Assembly (NCBI GenBank): GCA_949358305.1
Contig: OX442315.1
Coordinates: forward strand, 19,556,427-19,620,426
DNA length: 64,000 nt
Direction of reading: 5' to 3'
Origin: Strigamia acuminata
Taxonomy: Eukaryota > Arthropoda > Chilopoda > Geophilomorpha > Linotaeniidae
Positions 53,887 through 64,000 of the stretch are shown piece after piece (positions within the stretch are counted from its first letter, which is position 1; the number at the start of each line of letters is the position of its first letter). A program made the translations under genes and the position numbers. The notes under the pieces are model-generated. The model saw nothing but the letters and a program-made list of their open reading frames with translations. It did no database searches and was not told the DNA's origin.

Positions 53887-56800
53887 CGGTTGAATGAGAG
53901 AAAGAAAGAGAAGTCGACGCAGAATTTGATTTATTTGTGCGAAATCTCGAAATGGGGTTTCGGTGCAATTTTGTTGCTCGTGATGTGATTACCCATCGGT
54001 TGGTGGTGGCGCTGTTGTTCCCTGGATGCTGCTTTTGTTGCTGCTGTTCTTTTCTTTCGCACTGTCCCGTAATTAAGTGTTCGCCCGGTCACAGCATTTC
54101 CTTGCTCTAATACTGTGTAACTCCCCGAGAAGTAGTAAATTTTCTCATAGATACCAATGAGTAAAAGCAGGAATAGAACATGTGAGAAAAGACCATTAAG
54201 GTCCCCCCGGAAGAGCAATAGATTTGCTATGTTGTACTACACTTCAGCTTCGTACTTTACCACAAGTTGTAACAAAGTGTGGCATTTAGTTGAGCTCTTA
54301 CAGTTTGATAACACTCGTGGGACTCGTGTCCAAACATCTTGCATCCAAACGACCTTTTTTTTCTTAATCTCGAAATGGAGATATTTCTTCAGCATTGTTT
54401 CTGTCACGCGAATTGAATTAGTTTTACTCCACCCTGATCTTATTAACTCGGTGCCTTATTTTCATTTAGAAAACCTGTCGCTTGGTTAGGGAAAATGGTG
54501 AAAAATAGTCAAAAGGGGGCAGGCAGAAAAATATTGCCTACTCGGCACATTGCAAGGGATGGCGACAGACACGATGATCGATATTTTTCTCTCTGTGATT
54601 TAGAAAAATGGTTTCAGTTAAGACTGGCTTTCTTTCAATGGTATGGATTTTTTTTCTTTCTGTTTCTTCTTTTCTTTCTTTTTTTTGCGGCTTCTTAGAT
54701 ATTTTTCATTCTGGAATTGTGTTAATATTTTGTGCTGCGTTTTCTTTGTTGTTTCAATTACAAACGTGTTGAAAACACTTACTACATTTGCACACACATA
54801 CGTGAAGAATAACCTTTGCAGAGAAAATAAAAGCTGGGCGAGAGAGGAGAGGAGATAGAATGGAATATTGGAATCTGTGGGAGGGCTGCTTTAATCTGAC
54901 AGTTCCATTTTTTCTCTTCTTTTTTTTTGACCTTTTTTCATTCGCCGAAGCGCCGAGAAACTGCGTCTATAGGATTTTATTTTATTTTTTTAAATTTTTT
55001 TTTTTACCGTATTTTGGATTAGATTTGAGGGAAAATCTTTTTTTTTTATTTTGAGCTCGTTAGCTGTAATTATAACGTTTATTGTTTGAAATCATTTTAT
55101 TTAACTTTAATTGATAAGTTTATAAAATTAATAATAAATATTTTGTTGTAAGTGACCGGTCCATTACATAAATGGAAGTAACTAGTCTCTTTAAGCAAGT
55201 TGAGGTGACCAACTTTAAGTTAGCGTTTGGCTTTCTTTGCATTTACAGCACCGGCGTCCCATTCTCTTCCCTCAATCCGGTAACCTTACTATTCACCTAA
55301 TCTTTTGCACTCACTACAGCACAACCAATCTCTTCGTCTTCGTTTGGCAAATGGCGCCAGAAAGCATCGGTGACGCTCACCCACCTGCTGAACTAGAGGT
55401 CTCAAGGGTCACTTCACAGCACGAGAGCGACAAGACTTTTGCTTGCTATTTTTAGTGCATATTGCATTTTTTTTCCCTTTCCTTTTTTAACTTTTTCTTT
55501 TTCAAAAGAAATGCCATTAAACTGGTAGTACACAACACCTGTTCACGCACACGTGGCTCTATCCTCTATAATTAACGCAAGGAAACTAACAACTGAAGAT
55601 CACTGACAGCTGCTGAATCTTTGCATTTCTTCGCAAACATTTCCAGATGTCAACAATTGCACTGAATATTAAAAGCGGAACGTCATATTAGCGAGGAAAA
55701 CTCGGGAAAAGTAACACAGCGATGCCATCGACCTTTATAAAAGGAGAATAAATCTACGAGATGGGACGTCGAGCGCTTTTGCTGTGATAGAGATATTTTC
55801 ATAGGGAAAGGGTTTAAGACGTTAGGCGGACTTGATTTGTGTGCCTTGTGCGCGAGGCGACACCACCGCATTGGGATTGCCCACAATTACCAATTTCTGC
55901 CGAAGGAAGTCGCTCCGTACTCGCTCGCCGCCCCCTATAAATCACTAAGTTAATGCTCTGGTCCCCGGCTTCTTCCTTCGCACGATTGGCACACAACAGG
56001 TCCCCCATTTCAACATACTTGCCGAGAGAATGAAAACATTAATTTTGTGAGCTTTTAAAGAGAGAAGTGGAATTGAAGTTGTGTGTTAGCGCCAATATTT
56101 TTCCTTCTCATTTTTATACATGAAATGGAAGATGACATTACCAGAAACTCGACGAATGGTTTATGCAAGTCATACATGCATCTTCGCTGCGTGTTGTTGG
56201 CAGAATGGAGTGAAGCTTTATATATTTTCTTTTATCTTTCATAAAAATGTAGAAAAAGGAATAAAATTACTGTATACTGTTTATGTCTGTTTTGTTTAAA
56301 GATTTATTATGGAAGAATTTTGGTTTTCCTTTTTACTTGTAAATTTTAAATATAAAATAAATATATTTAAATTCATTTGTTGCAATCGCATTCAGCTTAA
56401 AGTGGATTTAAATTGATTGGTGGGAGGTTTCGTTTCTACATTGCTAATGCGAATGGAATTAAAGCAAGGTAAAATAGCGTGGAGTCTTGTATAGTTACGA
56501 ATGCATTCTTCTAAAATTCGCATTAGAAATCTCCACTTAATTGAAAATGCACGGAATGGAACTACTTACTACGTATGTTATTTGCTTGGGAAGATTATTT
56601 CACATTAAAAAGCGAAGTTAAAGCAATAACAAACCATTTGATCTTGATTTTATACTAAAGGGAGGAAGTGGGCCGGGGAAATATGTTGAGTTTATTTGAA
56701 AATGCCTGCTGGTATCTTAAATACGATATGAAAATATTTTTTTTTTTAAAAAAATTGTAGATTTTATGTGAGTTTGCGAGCGAAATTGGTCAAAATGATT

Positions 56801-57423
56801 TTTACCAAATCGAAATAGTGAGAGGCGAATCCGTTGGATGTGATTTGCGAAATTTCACACACGCTTTCAATTGTGAATCAGGTTTAATTAGTTGTTTCTA
56901 CTTTACTCCTTGCTCGTTTTGCTAAAGCAAAAGTAAAGAGACGAAGCGCTGTTCTCTTTCATTTTCACTTCAAACTTCAAAACCCTTGGGTAATTGAGGG
57001 GGCGACCAGTTGTTGCTACGTGTTAGAGGCGCAGTTAAGGAAGCGTACACATGGCGAGAAACCGTTCCCCGTTCGCCCATTGGATTTTCTGATTGTATTC
57101 GCCGCGTAGCCCCCTTGTGTTGAATGATTAATAAGTTTCATCGATTGAAATAAGGCCAAGAGGCGCCGTTGGGAACACACACAGTGACGCCACTCCGCCC
57201 CAAATTAGAATTAACGGGACTCACACGGACCCGCGGGTCTCTTCTTTATTTCCTAGGTGGGGCCGGGAAATTTTTCAAATTGCAAGTGATTCTAACACTG
57301 TCAGCGGGAAAGTTGTAGCGAATTATTCACTTTGGAGGGAGGAAAAGTGTGATAAATGCGTGATTTAATTGAAATAAATTAAAAGTTAATTGCTTTAACC
57401 GTTTTTATTTATTTCTTTCGCAG

Positions 57424-58041
57424 GATTCTTCAATTTTTCAATACAAATCAAGACGAATACGACGTGGTTTTCACCGCAAACGCAACGGCAGCCATCAAAC
57501 TGGTCGGCGAGAGCCTGGAATGGAGCGAAAAGGATCTCTTCGTGCACCTCAAAGACAACCATACATCAGTGTTGGGCATTCGTGCATTGGCTGCGGCTAG
57601 AGGTGCCCGCGTGCGATGCTTGAGCGACGATCAACTGCAAGAATTATCGGGCCCAACAGATCCGGCGAATTGTCAATCATTCGAGTGCGAAAAGGGCTTT
57701 GGCTTGTTTGCGTTTCCGGCAGAGAGCAATTTCTGCGGGCGCAAGTATCCTCTGGCGTGGATTCGCCAAATGGGTTGTTTGGATTCAGGACGGCGTTGGT
57801 TTTGTTTGCTGGACGCGGCTGCATTCGTCGCCTGTAGCCCACTAAACTTGAAGACCCATCGACCAGATTTCGTGTGCATGTCATTTTATAAAATGTTTGG
57901 CTTCCCTACCGGTATCGGTGCACTGCTGGTAAGCCGGCGCTCGGCTCCTTTCATGCGGAAGACGTACTTTGGCGGTGGGACCGTTCTCATAGCGCTACCT
58001 GGCGAAGTGTTTCATATTTCGAGGCCACTCCTGCATGACAG
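57424..58041 (+). CDS. MOCOS: Molybdenum cofactor sulfurase, internal exon (PLP domain)
   Basis: Internal exon encoding about 206 residues of molybdenum cofactor sulfurase, the cytosolic enzyme that swaps an oxo ligand of Moco for sulfur and so activates xanthine dehydrogenase and aldehyde oxidase. Seen: a pyrimidine-rich acceptor ending TTTCGCAG at 57423, then one base completing a split codon, then ILQFFNTNQDEYDVVFTANA. Family motifs follow in order: TANATAAIKLVGES, DNHTSVLGIR, FAFPAESNFCGRKYPL, LLDAAAF (PLP-pocket Asp at 57812-57814), SFYKMFGFPTGIGALLV with the PLP Schiff-base Lys at 57890-57892, and YFGGGT. The exon ends at CAG|GTGAGT with two bases of a split Arg codon. There is no stop or frameshift, and it is clearly more GC-rich than the flanking introns. 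By family knowledge the full protein is about 750-890 residues, so this is roughly the middle of the N-terminal NifS-like domain. The GTG at 57464 is not a start; translation enters from an upstream exon that I could not locate. Confidence 0.95.
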
Positions 58042-59822
58042 GTGAGTGACTGTACGCCCATCATCTTATTAAGCGCTGGTTCACTGATCTTGACCGCTGT
58101 CCATCCGTAGCATCGAAGACTGAATAAGTCCTTTGGGCTTTCGCTATTGATCAGTTTCTAAGGACGGAAGAGTGTGACGAGGTGGGGAAGACTTAGTAGG
58201 GTATACTGACTTCATCATCAGACTCTATTACTTGAGCCCATGGGTCAATGGCTCCACACCGAGCAATGACTTAATTCTTTAACTCGTTTAGATGGTTAGA
58301 CATTTGCATAATTACATTTTTCACAGAAGCCTTGTTTGTGTGGGTTGGTGGGAGGAAAAAGTTTGGCAATTAATTTACATTTTAAAGTAATTAAAATTAA
58401 CTTGGTTCGTTACCAAGCACCTTGTTTGTTAAACTTAATGTCTGATCGTTTCTAAAGTAAATGAAAATTTAGTTTGGCCTTCTTTTTCTTTTTCTTTTTC
58501 TTTCGTTTTCTTTTCTTTTTCTTCTTTTTCTTTTCTTTTTTTTTTCTTTTTCATTAAAGAAAGAAAAGAGTGAACAAAGTTTGGGATTTCATTTACAGAA
58601 AGAGATAATGTCGGGTTTTATGTGCCGTTTAGATTGATGGAGGTGCATTAGTGTTCGTTCAAAATTGTGTCCTTCATCCCGCTCTGTGTCCGCCTTTTGT
58701 CACATCCCATCCATTTGCAGGGATTATCTGCAAACCAGTATTCCATTCCCTTCTACCACGACTATTTTATCTCTTGTACAAATGTGTAATTCATTTTAAT
58801 CAGCTTGCATCTGTTGAACAGAAGTAGAAAACTCGCTTAGCATTTATTCATTTCCATATTCTCTTGTTGCATCAAGGGGTTTATTATCTGCAAATGGTAA
58901 ATGATTCCTAATCCTGAATACATACATATATTCAGTATATATATAAAAAAAAATTTATGATCTGATAAAATTTATTGACTTTTTTTTATTATGTTTTATT
59001 TGCCAAATTGGAGAAGTGGATTATTTTAATTTCTTCAGTTTGAGCGGCAGTGTATTTGCCGATATCGCCGATCGATGGCGTTATTTGATTTCCATTTCTC
59101 CTGTTCACCAACAACGAATTATGGGAAAATTCAAGCAGACATTTACAACGCTTATTTCGTCTTTAAATCTCAAAAGTTTCCACAAATTAAAAAGTTTTTT
59201 TTTTTTTGTGTAAGGTCTGATTCAATATTTATTTTGGGAATTTTAAAGTCTAATTTTAACTAACAACATCAACGACGGTTACAATGTGGGAATTAGAGAG
59301 CCAACTGGCACGAAATGCATTATTGATTTTTTGTTTCTAAAAAAGAAAAAAAAGAAAAGTTTTGCAGGTAATTTGATGATTTTCTGTTATCGTTGCTTTT
59401 AAGAAATGTTGACTTTAGGTCGTTGTCCTGTTTGATGCAATACGAAAGGGCGTTCCTTCAGATGTAGTGTGTTCCTTTCTTGGTAATTGGAAATGCTTTC
59501 CAACAGAAATCCCTCTGAGAGGACCAATACTAATTCGGTCATCCAACAGAGAAGGCAAGCTCTATTCCCCAACCAAGTACAAAACCATCTTAACTGAATG
59601 AGGAGCGAAACATCTCTGAATGAGTGAGGCCTCTTTTTTTGTCAACTTTAATACAACTTAAACGAAACTAACTGAGAAACTGCATGAAGGTTAATGCGAT
59701 GAATCAATGCCCGAATATTTATTTTAACAAAACTAAAATTACAATTTAAAACAAATTTTTTTTTTAAAAATAAAATTAAAAGACAATTTATTATTATTAT
59801 CTTTTTGTTTATAATTTTGTAG
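58042..59822 (+). other. MOCOS: MOCOS intron (GT-AG)
   Basis: A 1,781 bp intron between the two recognised exons. The donor is GTGAGT, and the acceptor is TAG preceded by a T-rich tract. It carries a long C/T tract at 58480-58554 and no coding-like segment that I can recognise. The phase (two bases before, one after) is consistent on both sides. Confidence 0.9.
58480..58554. repeat. CTTTT-type pyrimidine tract in the MOCOS intron
   Basis: About 75 bases of almost uninterrupted C/T made of TTTCTTTTTC units with a single G. It is far from the acceptor and is not the splice polypyrimidine tract. Confidence 0.95.
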
Positions 59823-59899
59823 GTTAGAAGATGGAACGATTCCATTTTTGGACATCTTGGCGATCCGCCATGGCTTGGACACTCTGGAGATCCTTGCAG
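59823..59899 (+). CDS. MOCOS: Molybdenum cofactor sulfurase, next exon
   Basis: A 77 bp exon directly continuing the previous MOCOS exon. The acceptor TTTTGTAG ends at 59822, and the first G completes the Arg codon split at 58041. It then reads LEDGTIPFLDILAIRHGLDT followed by LEILA, with one trailing G before the donor GTAAAT at 59900. In MOCOS proteins the GGGT segment is followed about 20 residues later by an EDGT..FLD.IALKHG.D stretch, so order and spacing match the family. The exit phase fits the Gly codon expected next. The remaining exons (rest of the NifS-like domain with the persulfide Cys, and the MOSC domain that binds Moco) were not recognised in 59,900-64,000 and presumably lie beyond the window. 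Confidence 0.93.
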
Positions 59900-62312
59900 G
59901 TAAATTAATTTTCTGTTTTCTTTGCTGCGCAAATATGTTTGGGTTTTATGAAGGTAGAGTGTCTAGTGATTGACTTATCACTGCACACCACGGCATCTCA
60001 AGAATTACTGGTCCACGTGAATAAATTTAATAAAAGGTGACATGGGCGCCATGTTGTCATTCTTATTTTATGTACGTACGTGAAACACACATAAAATATA
60101 TTTCTCCTTTATACCTGAGGAATGTGATCAGACCGCACAGTTTGATAGCTCAAGTTTTATATCGTAAATTTCAGGAACTAAGACGATGCTTTATTCTGAA
60201 AACTTTAGGGATTTTAACTTGCAGCTTTTATAATTTTTTTTAAAAAGTAAAACGTTAAGTCTTTTTCTTTATACTTTGCACACTGATGATTGATTATTAT
60301 GTTGGCATTTATGCATGTTCATGCGAAATATTATTATTTACCCTAGTACATATTTTTATTTCTTTTTTAAAAGTTTAGCACGCATAAAGTATGAAAAATT
60401 GCTTTAAAATCACTCTTAAGAGATAGATAATCATATTTTAAGGAAAGGTAATTAAGACTTTATGAATCCCTGCGTTTACATCTCAAATGCTATACTTTCG
60501 TTTAATATACCGTTGCAGTATGTATGTTTATTTAATTTGTTTTGTTCATTTGCGGTGTAATTTGCACGATTCTTTACGCGATCTGCTCTCGAAATTGCTG
60601 ATGCTTATCTTTACTTGAATTCACTTGAAAAGAACTAATTTTTTAAAATATGTTTTTGTCATTAGTTTGCATCTGGAATATGTAAAGACATTTTTAAATT
60701 TATGTTTATGTCTTTTTATTTTTTTTATTTGCCTTTTTATATATATATATATTTTTCTTTCTTCTTTTAATGTCGCTGTCACTGTCACAGAAAATGGAAA
60801 ATTTCTCCTTTTTCATACACAAAAAGTTTTTATAATATATCATTTCAATTACAGAACTAGGAGAAAATGAGACGGGGAGAAAAGTTTTTTGTATGATGTG
60901 TAATAGGCGCACGAAAGCATTAGGAATTTTCCATTTCAAACCATTTTTTAAAACCTTTTTGAATCATTTTAAATACGTTGTCCCATCTGCAAAACTAACC
61001 TCGTTGGTATAGAAAAAAGAATTGAGGAAAAAGTGTTTAAAGTGGTGAGGGAAAAATCTTAAGAGAAATGTTATTCTAGTCACGTGTCAAGTTTTGTATA
61101 GTTTTTTTTTTTTTAGGTTTTATTTGTCTCGACTATAAATTTTTTTGATTTCGCTAGTGATATTGGTCCGATAAAATTTATAGTTTTAATGTGACGAATC
61201 CAATTTACGAAAGAGACACAAAAATTTAATTAAATTTTCCCTTGTGCTGCACTAATAAGTGTGGGAGTGAGTCAAACTCCCTGCGCGCTACCATCGATCT
61301 GATGATGAAGAAGAAAAATTTAATTTTCACCAGTTAATGAAATCGTCTAAACAAACTTTACCTCAAAGAATATTGTGATGGAAAATAATTGTCAGAGATC
61401 ATTTTGACTTGGATGTTCCGTTTTTGACATCCATTATTTGTCTTAAATTTAAAAAAAAAATGGTTTAAAAGCAATTTTTATTTGATCACTGGTGATTGTC
61501 AACAAAATAAAGTGTGACGTTCAAGTTTTATCTTCAATTTGAGAATGCCAACAAAATAATAAGTTGTTGTTGCAGTAAGTTTTTGCAGCCAGCCAAAGGG
61601 TATTCTAGACTAGAATTTTAAGTAAACAGAAATTTCTTGTGGGAAATTTTTGAAAAAGTCTAAACACCTTTAAAAACTGAAATATTTGCATTCGTTGCTG
61701 TACTGTATATTAGAGGTGAATATAAAAAATTATCATGTTGTTTGATTAGATTATCGACTTATAAACCAATATTAAAAGCGTTTATTTTTATAGCAACCAG
61801 ATGTGTCAGTAATGATCACAAATGTCAGAAAAGATTGTTTGATAATTAAGTAAGCATTTGCCTTTTACTTGTCGTTTCTATTACGACACATTCGAAAACA
61901 AAAATGCATGAATTTAAACAGTTTAAAAACTAGATGCATTCAATAAATTTTCGTTTAAATTTTTATCTCAAACAATTTTTTAGACGAAATGTTTTGGTAA
62001 ATAAACGATAGCATTCAGAAGCTGCCAAACTTGATCTGGGATTCCAGATCAAGTTCTATGTCATCATCCCCACTCAAGTGGCAAACAGGTATTATTTTTA
62101 GATGTTTCTTTGCTCACTTTTTTCAATAGTTTCCAGTCCTAATAATTATTGAAGTGATGTTGTTTACTATCAAAAAAATTAAGAACTGCTGCAAAATTGT
62201 ACTTAGATCTCCGATTGTCGTGATTGATCTAACGGAAATCAAAGATGGCGGCCAAAATGTGCGATTTGGACGAGAAAACTTGTTAGACAGAGATTTAAAT
62301 GACGTGACTATA
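59900..62312. other. Downstream MOCOS intron sequence
   Basis: Follows the donor GTAAAT at 59900. AT-rich, with a TA run at 60738-60752. No further MOCOS exon was recognised, so it is probably the first part of a long intron. Confidence 0.55.
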
Positions 62313-62712
62313 CTCTTGTTCGACTCAAAAGGGTGGCCGAGCCGCATTACTCCTAACTCCAGTCTGTATTACTACCACTAGGAGAAGTAGTTTTTATTTT
62401 TATTATGTTTTGTGATTGCTATTACCATTTAAGTTGATATAATTTTGATTATTTTTATTAAAAAATGTTACTTTCTTTTATGAAATTAAGTTCTATGCAC
62501 ATATAAATGCAAAACTCATGTTTGTTCTGTTGATTGGTTGCTTTGTCTGGAAAGCACATAATTTTGAAATTTTGGGCGTTACCTAGGCAATCGATTACAA
62601 TTTCTGTACATTGTAATGCATTTCTGGTGTTTGGGTCTATATTTTTGGATCACTACACCAGTGATACGGCTCGGCCAATGGGAGAAGACCACCCTTTTGA
62701 GTCGAACAAGAG
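62313..62712. mobile_element. MITE copy 2 (400 bp)
   Basis: The outer 24 bp of the two ends are perfectly inverted, beginning CTCTTGTTCGACTCAAAAGG, and are flanked by TATA on both sides (a TA or TATA duplication). The core is homologous to the element at 6965-7360. The left end lacks 14 bp (TCTTCTCCCATTGG) that the right end retains. The missing segment ends in the same TGG that precedes it, as expected for a slippage deletion. The identical outer ends suggest more recent movement than copy 1. No coding sequence is seen. Confidence 0.88.
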
Positions 62713-62947
62713 TATAGGTCATCTATTTATAACCCGTTTAAACACATTAAAACGGGCTTTTAAACGAGAATCTCGTTTAAATGACCATTTATGAGTTTGA
62801 ATGCACTTACTGTTTATTTTTTATTTACACGAGATTATGCACAAGATTATTTCTGCAAAATTGTTGTATAAGTAAAATAAATGTAATGGCAGATTTCCTA
62901 CATTTATTTGGTAATTGATTGCATCACAAAAAGACACGTGAACATAC

Positions 62948-63221
62948 TGGACTAGAGTTTGAACACGTTGGACCAGAGTTTGCACACGTTGGACCAGAGT
63001 TTGAACACGTTGGACCAGAGTTTGAACACGTTGGACCAGAGTTTGAACACGTTGGACCAGAGTTTGAACACGTTGGACCAGAGTTTGAACACGTTGGACC
63101 AGAGTTTGAACACGTTGGACCAGAGTTTGAACACGTTGGACCAGAGTTTGAACACCGTTGGACCAGAGTTTGAACACGTTGGACCAGAGTTTGAACACGT
63201 TGGAACAGAGTTTGAACACGT
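62948..63221. repeat. Minisatellite, 21 bp unit, 13 copies
   Basis: Thirteen head-to-tail units of TGGACCAGAGTTTGAACACG plus T, nearly identical. Exceptions are a T in unit 1, TTTGCACAC in unit 2, an extra C at 63155-63156 in unit 10, and GGAACAG in unit 13. Because 21 is divisible by three, both strands stay open in several frames and give artificial repetitive frames; these are not taken as genes. Confidence 0.97.
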
Positions 63222-63490
63222 TGGACAAGAGTTGGAATACAGTTGGAACAGAGTTGGAGCGTATTTGAACAGTTGGAACACGTTTGAACAGTTGGAACAT
63301 GTTGGAACGGAGTTGGAACACGTTTAAACAGAGTTGGAACATGTTTAAACAATTGGAACACGTTTGATCAGTTGGAACTCGTTGGAGCAGGGTTGGAACA
63401 CGTTGGAACGGAGTTGGAACACGTTGGAATGAAGGTGGAACACGAAGGTGGAACACAAACGTTGAACACAAACGTTGAACACATTGGAAC
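63222..63490. repeat. Degenerate extension of the 21 bp minisatellite
   Basis: Variants of the same unit continue with altered lengths, using blocks such as GTTGGAACAGAGTTGGA, GTTGGAACACGTTTGAACA and GTGGAACACGAAGGTGGAAC. They end near a doubled AACGTTGAACACA. The pattern is a homogenised core next to an older decayed edge. Confidence 0.85.
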
Positions 63491-64000
63491 AATTGCTCAT
63501 TTCATTGGATGTTCATATCTGTGTCAAGGTTACACTTTAATAGACCATTGGAAAATAATGACATACCGGTAATGCAGTTTGGCTTTGCCCACAATAAGAA
63601 AACTACAAATTAACAATATTATAATGTTATTTTGTAATGGTTTTTCTTATTGAGGGGGGCAACCATTGTTACAATCACATGATCGTATCACCTTACCTCA
63701 TTTTTCCAAAGGTCTATTCTGTAGTACCGGTATTGTATCGACTGGGCAAAACTCTGGGATTTATACTCTTCTAATGTCTGGTAATATTAAAAACTCTCTC
63801 TAGACTGGGTACTGAGCAGTTGTGCACTGATCCTAGTTCAGGACCCATAATTGCCTCTACATAAACTGGACAAATCAAAATGTGACTTTTTTTCTTTTCA
63901 ACTAGTGGTGTCGGCTGGTATGTGTGAATTATTTAAACATCTCAAATCAAATGCAAAACAAAATGCAATAAGAATATAATATACTGTATAATATAATAAT
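63491..64000. other. AT-rich right edge
   Basis: No gene recognised. CAATAAGAAAAC at 63592-63603 is inverted against GTTTTTCTTATTG at 63641-63653, TTTGCCCA (63584-63591) against TGGGCAAA (63744-63751), and TACCGGTA occurs at both 63562 and 63725. This is possibly a degraded small inverted-repeat element. Confidence 0.35.

Larger units (their letters stand above)
46837..57423. other. Non-coding region upstream of the MOCOS exons
   Basis: If the N-terminal MOCOS exons lie to the left, part or all of this is a MOCOS intron. I looked for the family's N-terminal YLDHAG and NPHS motifs and did not see them, but a short exon could be missed by eye. It holds several microsatellites and purine/pyrimidine tracts. 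The last 40 bases before 57424 are a typical pyrimidine-rich acceptor region. Confidence 0.5.

Noticed and set aside
57597-57884. 95-codon minus-strand frame and other frames within the MOCOS exon
   Set aside because: Shadows of the MOCOS exon, whose plus-strand frame is supported by family motifs and splice phases.
62821-63492. 223-codon minus-strand frame and overlapping repeat-protein frames
   Set aside because: They run through the 21 bp minisatellite, whose length is a multiple of three, so open frames appear on both strands automatically.

Overview
This is animal nuclear DNA, AT-rich, with long homopolymer T/A and C/T tracts, very sparse coding sequence, GT-AG introns and several degraded mobile elements. 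The one gene I recognise is molybdenum cofactor sulfurase (MOCOS, the Drosophila maroon-like orthologue), a metazoan-type spliced gene. Lineage below 'invertebrate metazoan' cannot be fixed from the sequence; an arthropod or other invertebrate is a guess.

Layout. 1-6.9 kb: non-coding, with T-tracts and a short 27-29 bp tandem repeat near 4.7 kb. 6.9-8.24 kb: a nested transposon. A 396 bp TA-inserted miniature element (MITE, 6965-7360) sits inside the left terminal inverted repeat of a larger element (about 6902-8236), whose intact right repeat (8147-8236) serves as a paralogous empty site. The larger element holds a decayed-looking open frame, and a second coding-like patch lies just outside it. 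8.6-57.4 kb: almost entirely non-coding, with a second MITE type (13.34-13.63 kb), two tRNA-like SINE heads (near 13.0 and 33.9 kb), a 5S rRNA-like pseudogene (46.7-46.85 kb), microsatellites, purine/pyrimidine tracts and a few stop-poor GC-richer islands that may be unrecognised exons. 57,424-58,041 and 59,823-59,899: two consecutive plus-strand MOCOS exons from the cysteine-desulfurase-like (class V aminotransferase) domain, including the PLP-binding lysine region; the reading frame passes cleanly across the 1,781 bp intron. The N-terminal exons and all C-terminal exons (active-site Cys and MOSC domain) were not found. 62,313-62,712: a second copy of the first MITE family. 62,948-63,490: a minisatellite with a 21 bp unit.

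I see no multi-gene system, CRISPR array or operon. The most interesting material is the transposon structure: two MITE copies that share a core and the inner part of their terminal repeats but carry unrelated outer tips, one of them dated relative to its host element by nesting.
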